Part shown: piece after piece, positions 55,556 to 64,000 of the stretch
How positions within the stretch are numbered: position 1 is the stretch's first letter
Layout of the letters: each line of letters begins with the position of its first letter
Source: Micromussa lordhowensis
Lineage: Eukaryota > Cnidaria > Anthozoa > Scleractinia > Lobophylliidae
Assembly: GCA_964020085.1 (NCBI GenBank)
Contig: OZ026595.1
Coordinates: 17,640,153 to 17,704,152 of the forward strand
DNA length: 64,000 bases
Direction: 5' to 3'
Made by a program: the position numbers and the translations under genes
Notes under the pieces: generated by a model
Database searches by the model: none
The model's input: only the letters and a program-made list of their open reading frames with translations
Told to the model about the DNA's origin: nothing

Positions 55556-55570
55556 CTACCATTGCGATTG

Positions 55571-57885
55571 CGCACAAGGCTACTTAGCATATTTTCCTTC
55601 GAACCTACACGCAATGACTAAAATATTTTCTTCCTAGATTTTAACTACCAATTTAATTCCAGGTGATTGACCAAGATAAAACAACGCGAGAAATATAAAC
55701 ATTACAATCTCTGTTCCCATCAAGTAACCATTTGATTATGGTATGGAAATGTTTCCTTTTTTACTTTTGTACAAGGTGCGAAGCGAGATATGAATTTTAA
55801 TTAACAACCGTACTTCAATGTCCTAAAAGGTCGACAGAATGAACAAGATTTAGCTAGAAAATTAAGCAACAAAATCCTGACAATGCATGGAATCTAAAAT
55901 TACTATTTCCAGGAAGAGCGCTTTTAAAAAAAGACTAGATCTCAATTTTGTTTCATTATTTCGATCGACGCCCGTAAGAAAAAAACCAAGGCAACGTAAA
56001 TACAGCTGGAAAATTCCAAAAATAATGGTGCTTTATGGAATATGAATGAACTAAAGTTTTCCTGATAGCATAAGATACGGGGAAGGTCTAATTTGATCAG
56101 CATCATAATATGGAATCAAGTAACCCTTTTTTAAAAAAAATGCCCTGAAATCATCCCACGATTCAGTCATCCTGCGCCAAAACAAATTTTTCTTTAATAA
56201 TTCAATAAACACTAGATAAATACATCCAATACATTCTGGCTTGCATGTTTATTCTTTAACAAAACTAAGGGTCTTGATAGTAGTCTTACGAAGAGGGTCG
56301 TGTCAAAGGTCTTGATGTGGGTGCATGCATGGAGTGCCAGCTATCAGTGAAATTTTCGGCGATTTCTCAGCTATCAGTAATTTTTGTAGATCTTGGATCA
56401 TAGCTAGCTGTTATAAAACGCATCTCCATTCGAGATAAGTTATACCAATTCTACGAGAAGGAAAGTTCAATTTTAGATATACATCAAACGAACGTTTGAC
56501 TCTTCCGTTGCCGGTGCAACACACAATTCACACACGCTGAGATATAAGGTTAACAACAGGTCATTTATTTCCCCTTGAGTATAAATTCTATAATGTGAAG
56601 ATTGGCTTTTCTGCTGTGTAATTAATGTTTCTGCTTTTTATATTTCTTCTTCTTCTTCTACCTTTTTTTCGCTGTGTTTTTAACACACAAGAGCTCTGGC
56701 AGGTGGGACAAATGTGCTCATTTGCAAGCTCGCTTACTGACCTCCATCATTGATTCAATTTGGTTTATTATGGACCTATCAGTCTCTTCCTATCTTTACA
56801 TGTAAACTCCAATCTAAGGGTTATTTCAATTTGAACTGATAAATATTGCGAGATAGCTCATTTGCGTCCTAAACGTGGGAACTGCTAAATCTACTTCCAT
56901 GTGTAAACATACAATGCAACCGGATAATACTAGATTGGAAGATAACAATCAATTTAATTGAAAAGCCTTCTATTATACTCGAATCTAGTTTTCATGTGTT
57001 TGCGAACAGAATTTTTGTATCTGAGCATAATTAAGCACTAGGATTTTGAACATAATAGTCTCTTTTTCGGACGATGAAGACAGGCCAAGTTATGTAAGCA
57101 GAGTTGCATATCCAAGCCTTGTTGCTGGCTGATAAAAGAAACTCATCTATTTCAGTGCTCAAATCACAACGAAAACACGATAGGCATTGACTACTTCCCC
57201 TTGTTCATGTTAAATATAGGTCTCAAACTCATTAATAATTCATCAAGTTTATACAACTATCTTCCCGATAGGTGTTTGGAAATGTTGTCAAACACGGTCT
57301 TTCGTGTTTGATATATTACTTAAATACAATTTTAGAACATAGTTACCTGTGAGGAGAAAGCTTGGTTGGCAATTTCGCTTGCCCCACCCCTCTCCCTGCG
57401 GCCTCCTTTCGACGTGGCATTTTGCGTCGCTCAGGGGCTATTTCATTTGTGCCGGCTCCTTTCTTCAGTGCAAAGGAAATCACTTAAACAGCCCTTGGTC
57501 GATGAGGGTTTTTATTTTTTTGCCAACAATTCAAATCAGCCACATACTGTTTCCAAACTTACGATCGTCGCGTTCAAGCAAGTTCTTAGTGGCAAGGTTT
57601 AACAATTTCACAGTCCGATGTATTATTTTACCGCATTTAATTAACCCAATATTCAGCACGAACGAATTAGTTGAAATTTTATCGCTTTGTGCGCGAAATT
57701 GAATTGCGTAAATTAAAGCGAAAATGTTATAATACGATTGGTTATGGTTATTTAAGTGGCCCTTCCTTTTGAAAGTCGTATTGTTAACAACCTTTTTTAC
57801 ATATTATGCTGTTAAACATATGACCTAAATTAGAGTCCCCAATCAGCGAATCTATGTTTACTAGAAGACTTGGCATTTAGCTGCA
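55571..57885. other. Spacer between GT92 paralogues, right part
   Basis: AT-rich with short open frames (longest 117 codons at 57349-57702, without recognisable domain) and a short CTT microsatellite near 56646. The last few hundred bases are the presumed promoter of the second paralogue. Confidence 0.5.
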
Positions 57886-59370
57886 ATGTGGAAGATTTGG
57901 GCGCTTTTCTTGTTGGTTTTTGTAGGAACGTTTTTGCATCTATACTTCCAATGTTACGTTATGCCTGTGGCTATTCCACGTAAAGATGGCACAAGCGTCC
58001 ATCCCAGAAGTTCTAAGTCTGATGAAGGGAACAGTCATTACAAAGGTCTTCAACAAAGCACGAAACTGAAATTAGATCCTGGCACAAATGTGAACACGAC
58101 TTCAGTTAGTAGGCAAGTACTCTGGCACAAAACGATTGATAAAGCGTCCTCATGTAAGCAAACGAATGAAGAGTCAAGATTTCGCGAAATTGAAAGGGGT
58201 ACGCTGGTTTACTCAGCGTGGTTTGATGATCGGAAAGCTCAGGGTTTCATTCGAGTTTTGTTACTGACTTCAACAAGAGATCCTCTTCCGTCGCTTTTTT
58301 GCCATTTCAAAACTTGCGCGCCCAAACAAAACGGCGTGTACACCAGCCAGGTTTCCTTGTATCAAAATAACGGAAATCACTTCATGAAGTTTGGATGTTT
58401 CATAGCCTCTTGTCCTCTTCCACCAGAACTCGACTGCATACCCTGTTTTGTAAATATCTCCACAAGATCGGCCTCTAAGATCCAAAACAAAAACACTGAC
58501 TGGGTTGTGCTGTCCGTGGGCTTTATCGACCATCAACAAAGCGCTGAGAAAGTGAGCCGCAGGCAATACGGAATTTGTATTCCTCCTTTACATGGTGAAA
58601 TATCGGTCGACTGGTTGATCGAGTTTTTGGAACTTTCACAGATTTTGGGAGCTTCACATTTTACTTTCTATAGCTTTGCAGTGTCTGAGGGGGCACGTCA
58701 AGTATTGAATTATTACGAAGATAAGGGGTTGGCGCGAGTTCTTGCTTGGAATTTACCCTCCTATATCGGCAAGTATGATATCCACTATTTTGGGCAGACA
58801 TTGTCCATTATGGACTGCTTGTTTCGATCAATGAGTCGTCTTGATTTTGTGGCGTTTAATGATTTAGATGAGTTTATTGTGCCGCTTCGCAATGAAAACA
58901 TAATCACCTTTCTGGAGAAAATCCACAAAGAAGAATATTGTGGCCACTGCTTCGACAGTGTAACGTTCGACCCTTCAAGAGAAGATTTGCCACCCTCACG
59001 ATTTTTGATGACGCAACAGGTTTTCCATCGCACAAAAAAGCCTACTCCATTTTGGAGCAAATGCATTGTTGATCCGCGAAAAATTTTCGAACAAGGAATA
59101 CATCACATAGTAATGCCAATCAAAGACAATTACATCGCTAATAAGGTGGATTGGAGCGTAGCGAAAGTTTTTCATTACAGAAAATGTCAAGATACACAAG
59201 CCCTTATGCACTGTTCTACCTTCGTAGAAGACAAAACTATGCAAAAATTCGGAGCACATTTAAAGCGTAATTTTAGAATAAACTATCTACTTAGTGGTAT
59301 AGCTCACAGAAACAGATCATTGAACAATTCCATGCAAATCAACAAAAAGCGTTTTAGCCTGGTTTATTAG
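57886..59370 (+). CDS. Glycosyltransferase family 92 protein, paralogue 2 (intronless)
   Basis: The 494-residue protein begins MWKIWALFLLVFVGTFLHLY, a signal-anchor directly at the N-terminus. The stem differs from paralogue 1, but from ESRFREIERGTLVYSAWFDD (about 96-115) onward the two align throughout, with blocks RRQYGICIPPLHGEIS, DIHYFGQTLSIMDCLFRSM and FNDLDEFIVP (DLDE at 326-329) unchanged. All core motifs of GT92 are retained, so both copies look active. The C-terminus is about 20 residues longer and basic (NKKRFSLVY). Same strand and single-exon structure as the copy at 51676 point to tandem duplication, possibly of an originally retroposed gene. Confidence 0.93.
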   Translation: MWKIWALFLLVFVGTFLHLYFQCYVMPVAIPRKDGTSVHPRSSKSDEGNSHYKGLQQSTKLKLDPGTNVNTTSVSRQVLWHKTIDKASSCKQTNEESRFREIERGTLVYSAWFDDRKAQGFIRVLLLTSTRDPLPSLFCHFKTCAPKQNGVYTSQVSLYQNNGNHFMKFGCFIASCPLPPELDCIPCFVNISTRSASKIQNKNTDWVVLSVGFIDHQQSAEKVSRRQYGICIPPLHGEISVDWLIEFLELSQILGASHFTFYSFAVSEGARQVLNYYEDKGLARVLAWNLPSYIGKYDIHYFGQTLSIMDCLFRSMSRLDFVAFNDLDEFIVPLRNENIITFLEKIHKEEYCGHCFDSVTFDPSREDLPPSRFLMTQQVFHRTKKPTPFWSKCIVDPRKIFEQGIHHIVMPIKDNYIANKVDWSVAKVFHYRKCQDTQALMHCSTFVEDKTMQKFGAHLKRNFRINYLLSGIAHRNRSLNNSMQINKKRFSLVY

Positions 59371-59374
59371 CGCT

Positions 59375-59560
59375 AACATGGACTTCGGAAGGAACACGTC
59401 GGAGAGGAAGGCCTAGGGAAACTTGGAGATGAACTGTGGAGAGGGAAGGGGGAGTTCGGATTCAAAGGTTGGCTGGATGCTGGTGCATATGCTGAAAACT
59501 AAGAACGCAAGGCCCTATTTCTCTTGTACGGAAAAGGACATGATGATGATGATGATGATC
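59375..59560 (+). pseudogene. LINE 3'-end fragment with (ATG)n tail
   Basis: One frame reads EGTRRGRPRETWR, a stop, then TVEREGG; a shifted frame continues in the style of FKGWLDAGAYAEN. This is the C-terminal signature (...RRRGRP..TWRRTVE.E...) of many non-LTR retrotransposon proteins. It ends in five to six GAT/ATG triplets at about 59539-59558, a microsatellite tail of the kind LINEs of the RTE or L2/CR1 groups leave. It starts only a few bases after the GT92 stop codon. Confidence 0.7.
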
Positions 59561-60174
59561 AGATGACGAATTGTGTAGCAACGCGGCTTTTTCGCGGTGT
59601 CAGGAGAAGAGAAAACTGTTAAAAAATCTCCGGGATCAGGATCGACAACATGGTATTTTCTAAACATTCAAACTATACAAGCGCCGCATTGTTATCACTA
59701 AATATGCCCAAGATGTTTTTATATTTAAACGAACCATGATGTCTAAAAGGAATCTGAGTACAATATAGAATTATGTTTCTCTTTTTAAGCAATTTCAGGA
59801 CATAGTTAGACGAGTTAGGCAAAAAATGTTCCTGATAGGAACTTTTCAGCTCTTTATTTGCCTTTTCTTCTGAAATAATCTTCCAAAGATAATACCTCGT
59901 ATCAAACGGACAAATGGCTGGAAAATTGCAAACTCATTTGCCCGATGCATTCGATATAAAAATAAACACGTAGCCACATGTAGACCTTTTGCTATTTAAT
60001 TTTACGACAGAGTTTGGACAACGTAACATATCAGTCGCTATCGTCGCCCTTTTTTTCAATTTACTCATTTAATCTTTATTTAAAAACGGTTTTGAAAAAT
60101 TCGTCAGCTTAAAAACTTGATATATCTATATTTAATACTGACCTAATGTCTACTATAACGGGAATAAATAAAAT

Positions 60175-60800
60175 AAAAAAGCTGCTTTCCGCGAATGCCG
60201 TACCTTAGACATCCTTTGAGTAGGCGTTTAAATTGCCTCAGGGACTCTGATTCCAATCAAGTCGCAAGGAAGACTGTTCCAAAGAATGGCGCCCATTTTT
60301 AAAAACAGTTTGTGCTTGGCAATGGAACATTTAGTTTATTCTCTGAGTCTTTTAGGTTATATGCGGTTTCACACCTCTCGAATTTAGAACTTAGATAATT
60401 TCGAGCTTACCCGTGCGGAGACTTGTAAACCATCGTAGCTCTTTGAATTTGCTGCTGGCATGCTAGATTTTACCACCCGACTGAAGTCTGAACAGGTGAC
60501 CAGCATCTACGTTATAGTTTGAGCAGGTCAAAACAAGGGCTGCTCTATTTTGTAACCTATTTCGTAAAGTTATCCCACAGTTTCCCCAAACGATATTGCA
60601 ATAATCAAAGTGTGATTGTATCAGAGCTTGATATATTAGCTGTAAGGTCGCTTGAGGGACAACGTGCTTTATTTGATTGCCCAGAAGCGACCAATCAAGT
60701 TTGTCATCGATGGCCGCACTCCAAGTGATTTTGCGGTAGTGACGTGCAAGTGTCGGGGATTCTGTGAGAGCACTTAGCCTCTACCTAGATCCGAGAAGCA
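60175..60800 (-). pseudogene. Degenerate LINE reverse transcriptase C-terminal region
   Basis: On the minus strand, with stops and shifts, can be read AALVLTCSNYNVDAGHLF, preceded by LIQSHFDYCNIVWGNCG, and followed by fragments KFKELRWF, DSENKLNVPLP and SLRQFKRLLK. These are the conserved post-RT motifs (SHFDYC..VWG, QNRAAR.LT) of CR1/Rex/jockey-like LINEs. No intact frame remains. It is of a different LINE group from the L1-like fragments elsewhere in the window. Confidence 0.8.
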
Positions 60801-61299
60801 TGAATTCGGTTTTCGTCATATTTAGAGTCAAAATATTTAAGAAAATAAACATAAAATAAAAAAAAACGAGCAAACAAAATCAGTCACAAAGTCGTCGCAA
60901 AAAAATCTCCACAAAAATGACAAAAATCATAACAAATTGGAGCCCGCGATCACAGGTACCTTAGTGACCAGCCTCTCTCTTCCATCCACTCTTCCATCAT
61001 CATCTTTGCTTTTCGTTCCACTCTATGAACTTCATATCTTCCTGTTTTTGCTGTAAAACGGCTCAAGAAAGATGAGAAAATACAGATCTTCTCTGGACCA
61101 ACACCTGCAATTGTACGTTTAGCTTGATATTTGGATACTTTTTAAGCACAAACTCGTTGGTTTGGGAGCTCGGTACACATGACAACCATTCTAGAATAAC
61201 ATGTACAGCAAATATCACAAGTGACAACAACTGCTCCGTACTGGCAGTTAAGCTGAAGGCTTAAGCCTGTTTTTGCGAAGAATCAATCGCAAGCTTATC

Positions 61300-63195
61300 A
61301 TGGGAGAAGCCAAAGGAGCAGGAAAAGACGTTATTAAGCAAACGCAGAAAAGTTCAAATGAGTTGTACAAGTACGTGGATTTGAATGGGGGAGGGAATCT
61401 TGTGGACGAGTTTCGGAGAGCTCAAGCTACGAAAAACTTCAGCGAAGTCGAAAAACTCATCGAGGGGTTTCGCGAAAAGTTTCTATACAACAACGGTGCT
61501 GGAAAGGACATCGAAATAAAAGAGCTTGTGCAGTGGAGAAGACAGAGTCGTGAAGATGAAGTACCCTCCAAGAAAGAAAATGCTGTTGTGTCCTTCTTCA
61601 CGAAGTGCACGAGTCGAGTTGAGAATACTATCGAAAATGTTGGTATAGATAATTACGAATTAACTGAAAATACCGGTAAGTGGATTTGATCATTTAACAC
61701 TGTATTGTAAAATACTCTACACATTAAAACTTTCATAGTGATAGCTACTACTGTAGGGTCAATATGAGCTCATGAAAAGGGTCAGTTTAAAATTTGGTCT
61801 TACCATGACATTTAAATACAGCTCTACAATGCTGGGAGAAATTGTACCCTGTTTCGAATAAGGTGCACGTTATTTTCTTCTACTATAATTGTCATCATGG
61901 TGAAGCCATGTTGTGTTGTCAAAATGAAATATACTTTGTACATTTTATGTAGTTTTGTAAGAGGTGTGATGGATATTATATTTGAGACCTTGTAACACAG
62001 CAGTTGAACCCAACTGTTTCAAACTCTTAAGAGAGAATAGAAAAGATGAATAGTTTGAAATAGCAGGGATTCAAAATAACTGGCTCGGGCATTAATAGTG
62101 AAAATGCCAAATATTGATGAAATACATAACATAACATAATTTTGACGTCATTAAGACAGAGGAAGACACTCATGACAAAGTTAATTGACAGTGTAAATCT
62201 GACATGGTCTGATCTCATGATGATGTTAGTCTTTCTACTCTTCTAATGGAGTTCAAAATAAATGGATTTGTTCTGTCAGACAAAATTTGGTGGGTGGGTG
62301 TGGCCTGCATCCCAAAAACCATACCCTATTCAAGACCAAAATCTGTGATTTATCACCTGACCAACAATTTGATAACCTATTTAAGACCTGACCCATCAAT
62401 ACCCTGTATCATATCTGCTAAATGGCAAAAACTAATAAATACTAATTTGTTTGTTCTCAGACCAATGTTAATAGGCCATTTCCGTATTACCTTTAGCCTC
62501 TTTCTCAAAGCGAGTCTTGGTGCTCATTCTTTCATATGAAAACGAGATTTCGTTCACATGCAAATTAAACTCATTTTCATATGAATGGTTGTGCACCAGG
62601 CCTCGCTTTGAAAGGGAGGCTTTAGGTAACTCGGAAATGGTCTATTAGACAACATTTAATATATGCTTTTATGTAGGATAACTTCATCTAAAAGAAATAC
62701 CCAATTCAAGACTAGAGTGAAATTAGCATACCCTACTCGAAACCAAAATGGCCAAAATCAATACCATAATCCTGACCAAAACAGCTTAAAAACCATACCT
62801 TTTGGGGCTACACATACCTTTATTGTCCATATAAGAGAGAACCCCTGCACAATGGGGTCAAGGGATACTTAACAAAAATCAGGTGGTTTCTTTACTGTGT
62901 CTCTTGCTAAGTGTACAAGAAACCAACTGCTTAAAGGACACGCATTAAACAAGTAGAGATATCTCCTCTCTTATGTTGTTTAATAACTTGTCTCTTATTT
63001 TCATTTCTACGTCCACTGTAGGCAATACTACAAGACCTGTTTTTTGGGATATCAACCAGCGTGCCGCTGTGGGAGAAAACATCCTTCACATGTGTTTCCT
63101 GAATGCCACTCGTGTACACTATGATATTGCCAAGATGATCATCAAGAAGTATCCACCGCTTGTCAATGATATTTACATCAGTGATGAGTATTATG
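61300..63195 (+). CDS. TRPV channel (Nanchung/OSM-9-like), first two coding exons, gene continues beyond window
   Basis: Exon 1 is 61300-61675 (ATG through 125 codons plus one base, donor GTAAGT) and exon 2 is 63022-63195 (acceptor TGTAG, donor GTAAGA), with matching phase 1. Exon 1 encodes LYKYVDLNGGGNLVDEFRRA, then FLYNNGAGKDIEIKELVQWR; exon 2 encodes PVFWDINQRAAVGENILHMC and KYPPLVNDIYISDEYYG. These are signatures of the N-terminal cytoplasmic part and first ankyrin repeats of invertebrate TRPV channels (Nanchung, Inactive, OSM-9). The remaining ankyrin repeats and the six-helix pore must lie past 64000; no third exon was found by the window end. The family makes Ca2+-permeable cation channels, ciliary and mechanosensory in insects and nematodes. 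An upstream in-frame non-ATG extension was not used. Confidence 0.92.
62469..62647. repeat. MITE-like inverted-repeat element in TRPV intron 1
   Basis: The left end TAATAGGCCATTTCCG is inverted at the right as CGGAAATGGTCTATTA. The arms extend through TTTAGCCTC/GAGGCTTTA and AAAGCGAG/CTCGCTTT and include TTCATATGAA near both inner ends. The total is about 179 bp with no coding potential; boundaries are approximate to a base or two. Confidence 0.8.
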
Positions 63196-64000
63196 GTAAG
63201 AAGAGAGTTATCTAATGATATTGACATAAATTTGAGGAAGTTTTATCTTTTTCACTTTCAGTGTTAGTATTTGTCTTGCAACACTTTTTCGTTTTTCTTT
63301 GTTTTTCAAAGTGCAGAGGGAATGTTATCTCCTTGATTTCGAATGTCTTTATGTGCATTTTTCAAGTGGTTCCTTTCAGTGGAATGATTTACAAGGCCCT
63401 GTTAGGGTAAATTCCGACAGGCGACATGGCTATGAAACGTTGACATGAAGGAGCTGAAATGACGATGATCGATGGGCCACTTACGCGAAATAAATAAGAC
63501 AGCGACAAACGGAAATAAATATTGACATAGACAGCAACATTGGCGTTTTAAAAATTAGACAGAGACTTGCAGCGCATTCAGGCAGAAGAATTTTTTTTAC
63601 AATTAAGTTAAACTTTAGTGAGTACAGTCTTCTAGTTTTGAGGGACAAAGTTTGAATTCTGTTAACATGTTGCTTACCTGCATGCATTCTATATTGTGAT
63701 GCCGGGCCTCACTGTTGATTAGAACTGTTTGCAAGTTTAATATAAGTTTTAATTCGTATCACGAATATCATGTTTATTCTTGTCCAGTTTTTCTTATGAG
63801 ACTGCCATACCTTTACTTCGAGAAAGCTATACAGTGGAGTGAAGAAAGCAAAAGATACGCACTCAGTTTTAGCATCAGCCCCATCTTTAAAAGGGGGTTT
63901 GCAAAAGGACATGTGTGTTTCCGCACTGCCGATACGCTATTGAGTGCTTCTAAGATATCTAGAACAAAAAGCCGTCAAAGAAACAAAAAGTAACAAGCTT
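63196..64000. other. Start of TRPV intron 2, nothing recognised
   Basis: Presumed intron sequence. Open frames of up to about 90 codons near the end (for example 63715-63993) have no TRPV or other recognisable motif. Confidence 0.5.

Noticed and set aside
57349..57702. 117-codon frame upstream of the second GT92 gene
   Set aside because: No family motif and no splice context; an overlapping frame is also open, as expected by chance.
63715..63993. Possible third TRPV exon near the window end
   Set aside because: A CAG acceptor-like site exists near 63789, but the translated sequence lacks the expected ankyrin-repeat continuation after DEYYG.

Overview
The window is AT-rich, intron-rich eukaryotic nuclear DNA, most likely from an anthozoan cnidarian (stony coral or sea anemone). 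This is inferred from the gene set (a single-exon nanos, a VMAT-like SLC18 transporter, a shootin-1 homologue, an invertebrate-type TRPV channel, family 92 glycosyltransferases) and from the mix of BEL/Pao, L1-like and other LINE, tRNA-SINE, TTAA-type DNA transposon and MITE sequences. No search was run; identities rest on motifs, splice sites and reading-frame continuity read directly from the sequence.

Layout. 184-5544 (+): the 3' half of an SLC18/VMAT-like vesicular transporter in seven exons; the 5' half lies outside the window. 5545-11963: no convincing gene. 11964-12662 (-): intact intronless nanos with both a CNOT1-binding-type motif and the paired CCHC zinc fingers. 12663-16386: no gene recognised. 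16387-22648 (-): a full-length BEL/Pao LTR retrotransposon with seemingly identical 437-bp LTRs and a perfect 5-bp target duplication, but two in-frame TAA codons in its gag-pol frame. 22649-26655: repeats, including a DNA element packed with GATAGT motifs, a broken L1-like LINE and a SINE fragment.

26656-47702 (+): a 19-exon shootin-1-like gene (608 codons) reconstructed exon by exon with every junction phase consistent. Its introns hold a composite inverted-repeat element, an 8-kb nest of duplicated TTAA-type transposon copies (34232-42664) carrying a 539-bp TIR element and a spliced BEN-like fragment, and a roughly 650-bp CAGT-type array. 47703-51675: 3' flank, a MITE with 20-bp terminal inverted repeats and an L1-like remnant. 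51676-53166 and 57886-59370 (+): two intronless GT92 paralogues, with a SINE flanked by a 15-bp target duplication between them. 59371-61299: remains of two LINEs. 61300 to the window end (+): first two coding exons of a TRPV (Nanchung/OSM-9-like) channel.

The genes do not form an operon or obvious pathway. Several (SLC18 transporter, shootin-1, TRPV) have neuronal or sensory roles in other animals, but they are separate transcription units and the clustering may be chance. The most unusual observations are the apparently young BEL element with two same-type in-frame stops, the conserved shootin architecture with a duplicated exon, the nested transposon block in its intron 11, the GATAGT-rich element, and a hairpin pair with a compensatory base change.
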